Below, one piece after another: positions 1-12,100 of a DNA stretch of 64,000 nucleotides. The stretch spans positions 310,001-374,000 of the forward strand of contig QVRM01002216.1 in the NCBI GenBank assembly GCA_003439945.1. The letters run 5' to 3'. The DNA is from Dermanyssus gallinae (lineage: Eukaryota > Arthropoda > Arachnida > Mesostigmata > Dermanyssidae). The position numbers and the translations under genes are program-made. The notes under the pieces are model-generated. The model was not told the DNA's origin. It saw only the letters and a program-made list of their open reading frames with translations, and did no database searches. Position 1 is the stretch's first letter; each line of letters begins with the position of its first letter.

Positions 1-24
1 CTTACACGCTTATATCGTCTGCTA

Positions 25-90
25 TTCAAAAGTCGTCTGCTGTGAGAGAACAACAACAATCTACAACAACCAGAGCAGACGACTTTTGAA
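25..90. repeat. Perfect 17-bp inverted repeat, 32-base loop
   Basis: TTCAAAAGTCGTCTGCT at 25-41 and its exact complement at 74-90. A third related copy (TTTTCAAGTGTCGTCTGC) follows at about 119-136. Confidence 0.95.
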
Positions 91-534
91 CGCTGCTGTC
101 GCTGTTGTTTACAAAGGCTTTTCAAGTGTCGTCTGCACCGCCGCCCCGCCGCTGCTTTGTTATTGTTATTGATTGATGGATTGTTGTCTGCTCTCTGCTA
201 CGGCTGGTATTCTGCTGCTGCAGCAGCAAGCAGAATTCTGTTCGTTCGTTGTTAGGTAAGTTCGTAGTTGGTGTCTTCATTCGTACAGTCGGTCAGTCAG
301 TCAGTCAGTCGGTAATGTCAGTCATTCGTACGTGACAACAATTGTCACACGAATCGTAAGTTGTTGTTGTTACTGTTAAGAAAACAACAATAACAGAAAC
401 AACGTTTCCTGCTCAGTTGGTGTGGTAGTGTTTGCTTGGCACTCGTCGTGGCGTTATTGTTGTTGTTGGCGTCGTCGTCGTCGCCGCTGCCTGTCGCCTT
501 TTTCTTTTTCTGTACCCGCTTCGTGTTGCGCTTC

Positions 535-542
<8 letters not shown>

Positions 543-594
<52 letters not shown>
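543..594. repeat. (TA)n microsatellite
   Basis: An uninterrupted run of about 26 TA units, one of more than 20 such tracts in the window. Confidence 0.95.
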
Positions 595-599
<5 letters not shown>

Positions 600-1307
600 A
601 CAAAATAACAGAGTTGTGTGTGATTACAACATAGACTCTCCTCAGTCAGACCCGAGACTTGCCGAGACGACATCGTCGCCGCAGCAGTCGCACACACAGA
701 GTTTGCTTGTCGAGCTGTATGTCCGTGTGTCGTCGTGTAGGGCGGACAGAGCCAACAAGCTCTCTATAACCTCCATCACCAACCACCACTTCTAGTCACA
801 TTCTCTACCTAGCCTGCTTGCACGACGAACACGAAGAAGACACTGCAGAAGGTATTATTGCCTGACGGAAGGAGTCCCGGAGCAAGCAAGCAAGCGCAAC
901 AACAGAGTCAGCGGTAGCCAGTTGTTGTTGGAGTTTTTTTTTTTTTTTTATTGTTGTCTAGTTTCGTCGAGTCAACTCGAAACGACAGCAGCAATAACAG
1001 CAACACGACGCGCGACAACTGTTACAGAACTTATGGTGAAGTCAGCACCGTCCTCGTAGGGGTTGTTGCTGCTGTCCTAGTCCTCGCCGCTGTTATTGTT
1101 GTTGCTGCTGCCATTGTTGTCGAGGTCCTCGTTGTTGTTGTTGTTGTTGTCGTTGTTGTTGCCATTGATGTCGTAGTCCTCGTCGTTGTTGCCATCGTCG
1201 TCGCTGTTGTTGTTGTTGGTGTCGTTATTGTTGCCTCGCGTTGTTGTCGTCATCATCACCATCATCATCAACGTCGTCATCATTATCATCAAGAGTAGAA
1301 ACATTGA

Positions 1308-1445
1308 TGTTATTATTATTATTTATTATTAGTATTAGTAATATTTTTATTTTTTATTATCATTGCTTAAATGTTACAATTGTGAGGTGTAAACGTCTAC
1401 TCCTTGTCTTCTCCTAGCTCCTAAATATTATCCCATGGAACCGTT
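1308..1445 (-). repeat. Dispersed repeat family 2, copy 1 (ATT-tailed retroposon)
   Basis: The 75 bp starting AAATGTTACAATTGTGAGG near 1370 match the minus strand of about 54035-54110 with about five differences by eye, reaching CCATGGAACCG. An ATT-rich tract lies on one side in both places, which reads as the 3' tail of a LINE or SINE. Confidence 0.75.
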
Positions 1446-2944
1446 AATGTTCTCAGTTTATGAATCGATACATTCACTTATGATCTGACTAATAATTTGG
1501 CTTGACAACAACAACAGCAGCAGCAGCAGCAACAAAAAAACAACAACAACAGCAGCAACGAGAACCTCAACAACAACAACAACACAATTACGACGTTCAT
1601 GACACGAAGACATCAGATCGTCTTTGTTAAGTGTCTCCCAATCGGGGGCCAGCTACACTGCAGACACTACAACAACAACAACGACGTTGACTATTAGACA
1701 CTTGTCATCACCATCGTTGATATGTCATCTTTTTCGTCAGCTTTTCTGTGATTCCCGTCTATGGCGCCGCTGCCGTCGTAACCATACTCTATTGCGGCCT
1801 TCCCCCGTTCCCCCATTTTCTTTATCCTTTCCCATGTACTGCATCGTTCCGGTCGGTCGTGCAGATCGAGGCTGATCCTCTATACTACTACTAATAATAC
1901 TTCTACATCACATCTACCACTACTACTACAGCAAAGTACTACTAGTACTACTACTTGTAACTACTGTTAACTAGCTATCTGCTATGTGTGTTCGTGCGTG
2001 CGCGCACATTTAATTGCATATTGATGTGACTGACTATGATATGCATATGACATATGCATGCATGTCATTGTTGTTGTTGTTGTTGTTGTTGTTGTCGTCG
2101 TCATCTCGTGTGTACATCGCTGCCGTTGTTGTTCCTGCCGTTGCGACAATTGTTACTGCTGTTATCGTTGTTGTTATTGTCGTCTTTTTTATTGTTGTTG
2201 TCGTTGCTGCTGCTGATTCTGTTGTTGTTGTTGTCGTTGTATAAAAGGAACATAGCTGATGCCACCTCAACAGCAACCGCGTCAGTGCATTACAACATCA
2301 TCTTAGCATTACAACGATCTCCCCACCCCCCTCCCGCGCTCACCCACGGCCCATGGGAATAGACGAACGCAGGCAGGCAGACAATTTTAATTAGATGATT
2401 GGCTGGTTGGTTAGTGGTAACAGACGTGCGTTTCGTGTACCAGTCAGTGAAAATCAAGTGGTGCCATATTCAATCAACAGGAATAAGTATTTTAATAATC
2501 GTTTTTAATTAACATCATCATCATCTAGTCCCGTACACACGCCTCCCAACTCATCGTTGTTGTTTTCGTCGACGTCTTCGTTTGTTGTGGCTATTACTTC
2601 AGTGATTATTTCTGTCATTCCTTCTGCTGCGATCACTACGGTCGTTACCGTTACTGTGTTCGTGATCTCGTGCGTCACGACAGGTGCATTTTCGTCGATT
2701 TCGTCGTTTCGTGAGTTGTCCGACGGCCATCAACAGCATCCATCACAATAATCATTGTATGAGCATCATTATTGTCACGTCAGATAAATCGGAGCCGGCC
2801 GGCGGGAGGGACAGACAGGCGTCGCACATACGTACTTACGTCAGATCGTAGACAGACGTCACCACGACAGGGGACCGCAGAGACATACGACCTTTCTACC
2901 CATCTATCCGATTGAAATCTGTCTCTCTATATCGATGTTTCTTC

Positions 2945-3162
2945 ACATGTTCTTTGTGGAATACTCATCATTTACGTGCTCTTTGAGGAATACTCATCTT
3001 TACGTGTTCTTTGTGGAATAATCATCTTTACGTGTTCTTTGTGGAATACTTATCTTTACATGTTCTTTGCGGAATACTCGTCTTTACATGTTCTTTGTGG
3101 AATACTCGTCTTTACATGTTCTTTGTGGAATACTCATCTTTACATGTTTTTAGTGGCATACT
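2945..3162. repeat. 28-bp minisatellite, seven full copies and one partial
   Basis: Unit consensus ACATGTTCTTTGTGGAATAC plus TCATCTTT, with 1-3 changes per copy. All reading frames stay open because 28 is not a multiple of three and the unit lacks stops, so peptides here are artefacts. Confidence 0.95.
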
Positions 3163-3393
3163 ATCAATACGTACGTTATATTCATCATTGATTAACAAAG
3201 GTGAACGTGTAGGAGGAGGAGGAAGAGGAGAAGCAGCAATAAGAGAGCAACAAGAGAAGGATCATCATCATATCAATTTTCATCATTAACATCGTCGCCA
3301 CAATAATACGAATAATATGAATAATCGTAACCGATGCCCACATTATTAATAGTAAGAAGAATAGCAAATTAACTATTTCTTATAATTCATACA

Positions 3394-3464
3394 CTGCAGA
3401 ATGGTAGTCGACGAAATAGTTCTAATAATACGTTATAACTATTTTGTCGACTACAATTTTGCAG
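3394..3464. repeat. 71-bp hairpin, miRNA-precursor-like
   Basis: 28-bp arms starting CTGCAGAATGGTAGTCGACG pair with three mismatches around a 15-base loop. Size and unbranched shape fit a small RNA precursor, but a short foldback element would look the same. No known miRNA was recognised. Confidence 0.85.
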
Positions 3465-3979
3465 TTGTGGCTGCTGCTGCTGCTGCTATCGGTGTTGCTA
3501 ACCAGCCAATATCAAGGAAGCACGGGTAGATTTCGATTATTCCATTTCATAACCTAGTATCGCGGCGTGCGTGCGGTTTCTACGACGAACGACGGGTTAC
3601 CATTACTACCGCTCCGCAGTTGTGTGCCGGTGGTGTTTGAAGAACACACCTACTACTACTACTACTACTACTACTACAGCTACTAACACTCTCAGTAAAC
3701 AAGCCCGACCAGTCCCAACAGACCCAAAAGATCAGTCGACTAACCAGACCGTTGTCAGGTGGCCGTGACCAAACCGGCAGCTTGCAGTGGCAGCGCGACT
3801 GACTGCACACAGACACACGCCAACCTAGCTTGTAATACTCATCATAGGACTACTTACTACTCCTACTCATCGTCATCGTCAAGATTCTCATATTCGAGGT
3901 GTTACCGTCACCACGAGTACACAGCCGTATATATACATATATATATATATATATTCACTCGCCACCGTTATTTCTTTTG

Positions 3980-4054
3980 GTGCTGTTGTAGTCGTTGTTG
4001 TTGTCGTCGTCGTCGTTGTTGTCGTTGTTGTTGTTGTCGTCGTCGTTGTTGTCG

Positions 4055-4103
<49 letters not shown>

Positions 4104-4116
4104 GTTGTTGTTGTTG

Positions 4117-4191
<75 letters not shown>

Positions 4192-4199
4192 CGTCGTCG

Positions 4200-4233
<34 letters not shown>

Positions 4234-4262
4234 CGTCGTCGTCGTCGTCGTCGTCGATGTTG
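3980..4262. repeat. Long TTG/TCG trinucleotide array
   Basis: About 280 bp of TTG with TCG interruptions, the longest trinucleotide array in the window. Gives poly-Val, poly-Leu, poly-Cys and, on minus, poly-Thr/Asn frames. Confidence 0.95.
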
Positions 4263-4539
4263 TTGTCGTCACCGTCAATGTGGTTACTGTCCTAACATCC
4301 CTGTTGTCACAATATTGCTGTGCTGTGTGTTTTCATCTTGAACCTGTCACTGTCGCGCTACGTTCGTGCCCCACCGACGTGTCGTATCGTGTCGCGCTGC
4401 AGCACGTAGCAGTCAACGGGCGAACGTATTCTCAATCTCGGTCTCCTCGTACGCGCCACTCAGTCCGCCGTTCCCCGTTTCTGTCAACCGGCCGGTCGGT
4501 TGTTCGGTCGGGGCAGCATCAGCAGCACCAGCAGCAGCA

Positions 4540-4716
4540 GCAAAAACAACAGCCGGCCCGAGCAACCCAACGAGAGGCAACAACAGCGAGAGCCGCTAAC
4601 CCACACGCACAAACCTCGATCGTTCTCTCGTTCGTTCGTTTGCCCGTCCGTCCGTCCGTCCATTCAGCGGCGCGTTCTCTCATCGAGCTGAAGATTATCG
4701 TCGAGTCCACCCATAG
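4540..4716 (+). other. Possible 5' UTR exon region upstream of UBA1
   Basis: A GC-richer patch with no long reading frame ends at CCATAG|GTAGGT, a good donor. The UBA1 start exon appears to be preceded by an acceptor at 6891-6893, so a non-coding first exon should exist somewhere upstream, and this is one candidate. No TATA box or initiator could be assigned. Confidence 0.2.
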
Positions 4717-6890
4717 GTAGGTCGATCTTCAGGTATTACCTTCACAGTGGCGGCATACTGTGCTTTGTACAATACGATTGTGCATTGCAAAACCTTCAGT
4801 AATCGTCAACCTTAATCACGATGACGATGATGGTGGTGGTGATAATTTTTTGTAAGTGTTTTATCTCGTTCAGTTTCTTAAGCGATAGAGTGGGGTGTGT
4901 AAGTGCATTATTATTATTATTATTATTAATATTTCCTTCATTCTTTGTGAGACGCGGATTATGTGCGCTAAATCAATGGTGGTTGCCTTTCTCTCTTTCG
5001 ATAGCCGGTCTCTCCCTCCCTTTCTCTAGTCTAACTAAGACGCTCCAATCGCGCCTATTATGGGCAAACGTGACTGTTGTCCTACATACGAGTACATTAT
5101 CACTATTGTTATTATTGCCTCTTTCGTGAATGCGCTACCAATAGCATGGAACATGCTCACCGCGGCGTACATCAGAGTTTTCGGGTCAATTTCCTTCTTT
5201 CAAAACCGAAGTACGTAACGCTTTATATTGATTGAAGCTTTCGCCTTTTCTCTACACGGGGCACAGTCAACGACTACTACATGTCGTAAAAAGTTACTTG
5301 TGAAGCTGAAGTAATGAGTATTTCTCCTTATTTGATCTTTGTTGAGTCATGAAAACAACAATAAATGCATATATATATATATATATAATTTTTTTTTGTT
5401 TCATTCTAGTGCTGGTGTCGTTTGCCAGTCAGTCGAGATTGCGTCACTCAATAATTAGTGGCCACTAATTGTTTTATTGGTAGTAGTAGTGTAGTAATAA
5501 CAGTACTGACGGAGGGAGGTATAACGAAAGCTGTTTCGACGGAAGTGCTTGTTAACATAGTAACCGATATTGCTCATCCTCAGAACTCAATAAGCGTCAT
5601 TAAGTTATTGTTGTTTCTGTTGCTGTTGCTACATCATCGTCGTCGGACGATCACGGGTACAACTCGAACGGGTTGTTTGTAGTAGGAGGTATTTAGTTAG
5701 CTATGGTCCGGGTATTCCGGGGTTAGCCACGCTTCGAAAAATATGATATGTTGTCAGCTAAAGGTGCTGACATGGCGAGCACTCCGTCGTGCCTTGTTGC
5801 TGTTTTGTCGGGCTTCTTCTCCAATTAGCGGAGGTAGAGGCTCTTGATCCTGGGCATAATGGCGGCCGCTCTTTCTCACGCTTTGTGGCTAACTGCACCA
5901 CCGGACCGATACTGTATACTGTATTATTCCATACTTCAAATGCCGACAGGTGTTTGCACCGACCACCACAACCGTAACAACAAGAATAACAACGGTACCG
6001 ATTATATCGCAACTGTGTCGACGATTGTTGATTTATTGTGTGGCTATCTGCTTACGGTGGCTGCTCCGCGCTAATGTCGAATGTATATATAAAGTTGATT
6101 AGGCTCCCACGCATATTTATGAAGTTGATTTGCTCCTTACGTTGTTGTTGTAGCTAACAGCTGCGACCACCGTTGTTGCGGCTTCTGTTGCCAATGAAGT
6201 TTACCATGGTCGATTTAGTCGACGTTAGTGCTCCTTCCGTCCATTCAGTATGTGATGCACAAAATGTTTAGCGTTTTCTGTTCATCAATGAGAAGCGCCA
6301 TGATAAAGAGTTGAGATCATGTTTTCACCTAGCTCGATGTCTCTCTTCTCCAGTCTATATCCCGTCTCTCAACAGTCAGACCAGGCCTAAAATTAAGAAC
6401 CTTTTTAAAGATGTTTTTAATTTTAGACTAACATTCTCCGTCCCCTACGAGCTTGGAATCTTTGTATCTTCAATGAGGCACTGACTGAGTCCTTGTTGCA
6501 CACTACTATTGCTGCACACTACTATTAATTCGACATTAGCATATTCTACATTAACTATATATAGTTGACATGAACTGTGCCCGAATATGTTAATTAAACA
6601 ACGCGATTTCAATCGCGACCCAGCCACTCTATTACTAAGTCCGACCTAACGACGGAACCAGACCTCACTGACTTTTATCTAGGTACTTGGTTGCTCCCGT
6701 TCTCCACGATGTAATCTTAAGATTATAAGCTGTTCATCGTTTATTCAGTGAGCTGGCTGTACGCTGATTGCAATTCTTCCTTATTATTTGTTCTTGCTGT
6801 TTGATGTGGCATTGCTGGTGTTTAAACGCGTCTGATATTGCCTTATATTATTGCCTAATGTTTGAAAAACATTTTCACCGTCTGGTTGCA
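4717..6890 (+). other. Probable 5' intron or upstream DNA of UBA1
   Basis: No gene recognised. Contains short TTA and TA tracts (4908-4929, about 5370-5388) and ordinary AT-balanced sequence. If a non-coding first exon lies upstream, this is its intron. Confidence 0.4.
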
Positions 6891-6903
6891 CAGGAGCTGA
6901 CTA

Positions 6904-7305
6904 ATGTCTTGCACAGCGACGCCAGAGAGCCTCCCCGAAGCTTCTTCAAACACCTCCACGACGAGCACGACAACAAACACCCCCACGGTCGCGGCTGCAG
7001 CCGCTCCAGTGGGCGACACCGGCGCCCCACACGCCGCCCCGGTTACGACTGGCGGCGGTGGGGTTGTTGGAAGCGGAGCCGCCGGCACAGCTCCCGCCGT
7101 GCCCGAAACCACCGACGAGATTTCGCCAGTGTCAAAGAGGCGTAAACTCGACGAGGTAACATCGTCGTCGTCGTCGTCATCAACGTTGGCCGCTGCTAGC
7201 GCCGCTACAACAGCCACCAGTAACGGCACGAACCAGACAGCCAAGAGCGGCGAACGGCATCTGACTACGTCGGTCGTTACGTCGACGTCGGGCACGGTCA
7301 AGAAC
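6904..7305 (+). CDS. UBA1: UBA1 coding exon 1 (N-terminal extension with NLS-like motif)
   Basis: 134 codons, ending in phase 0 at a consensus donor (AAC|GTAAGC). The encoded stretch is low complexity (Ser, Thr, Ala, Pro, Gly) with SKRRKLDE at 77-84, which resembles a monopartite nuclear localisation signal and the KKRR element near the N-terminus of vertebrate UBA1. A CAG at 6891-6893 just before the exon could be an acceptor, which would imply an upstream non-coding exon. Confidence 0.82.
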
Positions 7306-7473
7306 GTAAGCACCTGTTTTAAATCCTAGTTGTACACACACACACACACACACTCACACAGGGCTCATTCCGATCTAAGTAGGTAGACTACGCATCAATA
7401 GAGACAGAGTTCTCGGCGTATATATATACATACATATATTAAATATTTAGTTTGGTAAACTGTATACAAATCG

Positions 7474-7504
<31 letters not shown>

Positions 7505-9095
7505 TATAGTCACTGAAAAAATATAGGGCCACCCATGTTTGCCACATTTCACGCATTTATTATAACCGATTGTGTCAAGATCATAATGATACATGCTCAC
7601 AGAGTAACAGCGGATACTTTTATCGACATTTGGAGTATCGGGTTACCTTAAAACACGAGATTTCGACATTTGGCACAGCTACGCTGCGAAAAAATTATAA
7701 AGTCACCACCAAGATGCATGTCTTAGCGAGTGAATTGAGTGGAATAACAACGTTTGGGCTCATTTCACGGCTCGACGGAAACGAAAGCAGACCTCCTACC
7801 AGAAATTTTTCTGTGCTGAAACGATGGGTTTGGGTCGGCGTCTCACGAGTGACGAAAATACCCAAATCAACGCTTATAAGGATGTCGGCCTCTCTAATCG
7901 GGAAATTTCCCGTCGATTGGGGCGTTTTCGCCAAGTAGTGAACAACTTCATGAATTTGGGTGAAAAATACGGCGTAAAAAAGAGTCCGGGGCGTCCAAAT
8001 GCTATTTCGGAACGAAACAAGCGCGCAATTTTGAAGATAGCCTCGAACTATGCGCTCTCGGCAAAGGCAATTGCGGCGGCGGCCGGTGTGCAAACGAACG
8101 TGCGAAATGTGCAAAACCTCCTCAGAAAGACACTTTGGCTCACGAGAAAAAAACTTAAGAGAAAACCACGATTGACCGCTGAGCATCAGAAAGCTCGTCT
8201 CGATTTTGCCCAGGTTACGATGTCATGGACGACTGAATGGCACCGAGTGCTGTTTTCGGTTGAAAAAAGTTCAATTGTGATGGACCGGATGGATTCAACT
8301 ATTATTTCCACGATGTGCGCAAGGAAGAACGATTTTTGTCAAAACGGCACTCAGGTGGCGGTTCGGTGATGATCTGGGCCGCTGTCGGGTATTATACAAG
8401 GTCGCCGATTGTGTTTTTAGACGGTTGTGTTAATTCGACGCGCTATAGGGATCTACTAGAAGAGCAATCCGCACATTTTGAGCTGATGGGAGGACCCGAC
8501 TTTGTTTTTCAATACTATAATGCCCCGATTCACACTGCTAAGTTCATCGAAAGCTGGTTCGAACAACGCCACATTGAGGTCCTACGCTGGCCTGCAGTCT
8601 CACCTGATCTTAATATTATCGAGAATGTATGGGGCTGGCTCGCCCGAAAGGTTTACACCGATGAAAAACAATTTTCGAACCAGGTAGAACTAAAAAAAAA
8701 GCAATTGTGAAGGCTTGGGACGAGCTCTCGCAGGACGTCATCCAAAATTTGTTCAACACTATACCAAACCGCATTTTTGAAGTTATCCGACGTAATGGGA
8801 AGTTCACTAAATATTAAGTATAGTTGTTAGGTGCCGTGAAATGAACCCAAACGTTGTTATTCCACTCAATTCACTCGCTAAGCCATGCATCTTGGTGGTG
8901 ACTTTATAATTTTTTCGCAGCGTAGCTGTGCCAAATGTCGAAATCTCGTGGTTGAAGGTAACCCGATACTCCAAATGTCGATAAAAGTATCCGCTGTTAC
9001 TCTGTGAGCATGTATCATTATGATCTTTACACAATCGGTTATAATAAATGCGTGAAATGTGGCAAACATGGGTGGTCCTATATTTTTTTCAGTGA

Positions 9096-9130
<35 letters not shown>

Positions 9131-12100
9131 TATACATACGCCTGAGGTTACTGTGTAGGCCAGCACCAAGCACAGTACTAGCTGCTGCGTCTTTCTTGGC
9201 GTCATATCTCCCTACAGGATAGCAAATAATAATCGTATTATTGCTATTTGTTTTATACGTATAGTATGATGCTGATTAGACTAGCAGAATTAGACGAGCT
9301 TACACAACTTTGACTAGAGACCGGTAGTTATTGTGGGGGCGCAAATATTTGTCGCAATATTGCACCGACGATATTCTCTTTTCCTATTTTCGCCTTTCTT
9401 CGCTTGCTCTTTCGAATTTGACATAATGCTGATGTTGCTCTTATGGTCAGGCTTTCCGGCCTGTACGTGTTTCTGTTTGACTCGTCTGCTTGCTGCAGAC
9501 TAGCGTATATCTAGCGCGTGAGATACATGGACGTGTGCTGCTGTTTTTGCCACGAATCAAACGTGGCTGATGCATCAATAAGATCAAATGCTGTTCCGCT
9601 TCCGTGAATTTGGCTGCACCATAGCCAGATACAGGCACTGGCTGAACTAGGAATCTGTATCTAATTAATTCACACTTAAAATATGGTGTATGGTTATGCG
9701 GTGCTTCAATTCTCCTCATAATTTAAAATTTTGCACATATGTTATTATTCTTTTGATTATATGTTCAATAATGGATTTTAACAGACCTTTCATCCCGTGG
9801 GGCGTCGTTTAGTGTGACGGTTTAAGGCTAGACATTTCTAGTTTACATTTATGTTTCGTATAGTAATAGATAATGTGTTTCCGTATATGCATGTGATAGT
9901 GCATTATATATGTTGCAGTTCTAATGTTTGGTTTCTGATATTCTCCGTCATTACTACAATGACATCAATTAAGGCCAAAAATGGTTACTTTTTGACTAAT
10001 GAGGTTGGCTACTGCTTTGGGGTGAAAAAGTATTAAACACAATATGAGAGTGGTATGCTGTTTGGGCGCTTATTGTTATTATTATGAGCATCCCCATCAG
10101 TGACGTTACACTCCAGCGCTGAGGTTTCCTTCGTACGGTAATTTTGTGATTGGTCGCGTAGAGCAATTCATTGACGCAACAGACACTCTGACCAGCTCAA
10201 GTGAGGCTCGTCGACAATTTCTCTGAAATATTATTTTCCATCTAAAAGGTCTACAAGGGGAATATTGATACGATGGGCGTCATTATTCCGCTGACTCGAG
10301 GACACTATGCACGTATATATCTGTGTATCACTATGCTTTGCAGGTTTTTGTTTTCATTAGTTCACTCGTATACTACGGGCCCAATAATCCGCCCTGCGAT
10401 AAGGGCAAAGTGGGCTGTCTATTTTACTCGAGGAGTTTACCCGGCTGTCATCGTCTATTCTTGTACTTATTTAATAGGGAATATTTGATTATTCTCCGTT
10501 AAGGTAAAGCAACGCGCTTGCTACGTGGTGAAGCCTCCGTATGTGTGAATGCGTGCGTGTTATACGAACTCTTGCTGCTTGGTACCATGATATCCATGTT
10601 GTGTAGTTTGTTCCTGAATGATTGCTTACAGCTTATTTAACAGTTCCGGCTAAATAATGTGCATTTTAAGTGATTTCTCCAGCGGGTAGAGCATGTCCCT
10701 TTCGGACAGGATGAGTTTCTTGGGTACGCCATTGGCACACTGACTTTGACCCTGTGTGTAAATGCCCCTTGGATGAGGTTCTTGGTGAGAGTTCCTTCTC
10801 GCCTAAGTCAAAAGTGTTCCTCTCCATTTTGTGAATAAGCTGGATGCTTCGCCAGCGTGATTCTAGATGTAGCGAGGAAAGCCTCCGTGTTTTTTTAGCC
10901 CGATAGGCTGGCTCATTGTCGTATTTATATATATATATATATATATATATACCCCTTTAATAGAGCATTGTATACACATAGCATTGAGTTCATTTAATTT
11001 TAGGAGTTAGGATTTCAGCTCAAGCAGTAGCCGTCTCTTTTTGACTTTGTATTGACGTGTATATACTGAAATCATGTAGCTAGCAAAACGATAGTACGAC
11101 TCTGATTTCTGCTGCTGTTGCCGTTAATATCACTCAATGTGACTACTAATTGATACTACTGCCTACTAATTATGGCGCGCTCGCGCACTCGCTTTGGCCG
11201 GCCGGTATATATGCCGACGTACGTATTGTTGGCTGTCTGATCGGCCGGGCGGTATACTACGACGTGCGTGTTGTTTTCTGTCTGGCCGACCTGTCGGTAT
11301 ATGCCGACGTGCGTGTTTTAGACCGGCTGGCCGGCCGCCCGACCGGTATATTCCAACGTGTGTGCACTAGGCTGTCTGAGCGGCCGGACGGTATATGCCG
11401 ACGTGCGTGTTTTAAGCTGTCTGGCCGGCCGGTCGGTCGGTATATGACGACGTGCGTGTTGTTGGCTGTCTGGCCGGCCGGCCGGTATATACCGACGTGC
11501 GTGTTGTAGGCTTGCTGGTCAGCCGGCGGCTGCATACAACTGACCAGCACTGACTCAAGATCGCTCTCAGTTTTGTTAGCCAGTGCGAGGTGAGTGCTGC
11601 TTGTTTGTTGTGTGATCGGCGTTTTTCGCTCGATTGCCTCCCTCCCCACCCCGCCCCTCAGGGAAGCGTCGTCTGCTTTGCACCTCGATGGGGTCATCTC
11701 TCGGCATCGGCGCGGCACCCTCAGCGTGTCCCTCCTCCTCCTCGTCGTCGTCGTCACGAACGAGCGACGTTAGCGGCGAACGGGGCAACCTTCGCAATCA
11801 ATGCATGGTAACTTACACTATCATTACTAGTAGGCTGGCTACTAACTACCACGCTTCGATACAATACCTTAGGCACAAATGCACGTTAGACTCAGTCACC
11901 GTCCGCTCTACTGCGAGAGAACTACAGCTAGAACGGACGGGTAAAACTAAAAGGTGCGTCTTAGGTAGGAGGAAGCGAAAGGAAGGGAAGCCTCCTGTGT
12001 GCCGAGCTTGTCTGGAATTATTGTTGATGGGGGGGGGGGGGATGCTGTAGGTAAGAGGCGCGCGATTCGGCTGACGGTGTTGACCATCGTTCAACCTCCC

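Larger units (their letters stand above)
1..4539. other. Gene-free low-complexity upstream region
   Basis: No supportable gene. The stretch holds a (TA)n tract, TTG/GTC trinucleotide arrays (about 1060-1250, 2067-2240, 3980-4262), a CTA array near 3651-3677, one copy of an ATT-tailed repeat (1308-1445), a 28-bp minisatellite (2945-3162) and two hairpins (25-90, 3394-3464). Open frames here are homopolymeric (poly-Val, -Leu, -Cys, -Thr, -Asn), an artefact of the repeats. Confidence 0.7.
7507..9097 (+). mobile_element. Tc3-like (Tc1/mariner superfamily) DNA transposon, inactive
   Basis: A complete-looking cut-and-paste element of about 1.6 kb sits in UBA1 intron 1. It has inverted repeats of about 264 bp beginning near AGTCACTGAAAAAA, a single decayed transposase between them, and insertion inside a (TA)n tract on both sides, consistent with the TA target of this superfamily (the target duplication cannot be told from the tract). 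Transposase similarity is to the Tc3 branch: N-terminal helix-turn-helix region, FSxEK, FQxxNAPIHT and [12 protein letters not shown] blocks, and a C-terminal NGKFTKY. The ends are far better preserved than the coding region. Confidence 0.9.

Noticed and set aside
2945..3162. Regularly repeated 28-bp units, at first glance CRISPR-like
   Set aside because: Units are contiguous with no unique spacers, and the host is a eukaryote; it is a minisatellite.
3759..4720. Frames of up to 241 codons across the TTG array (poly-Val, poly-Leu, poly-Cys, poly-Thr)
   Set aside because: They follow the trinucleotide array in every frame and both strands and have no non-repetitive conserved part.
6388..6427. 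AT-rich hairpin (CTAAAATTAA / TTAATTTTAG)
   Set aside because: Short arms of low complexity in AT-rich DNA; not distinguishable from background.
6855..7313. 152-codon frame antisense to UBA1 exon 1
   Set aside because: Shadow of the GC-rich low-complexity coding exon on the other strand.
7695..8186. 163-codon antisense frame across the transposon
   Set aside because: It overlaps the inverted repeat and transposase; no protein family; shadow frame.
11150..11757. Overlapping frames of 119 and 166 codons on opposite strands
   Set aside because: Most of both frames is the 45-49 bp minisatellite; no family resemblance and no clear splice context.
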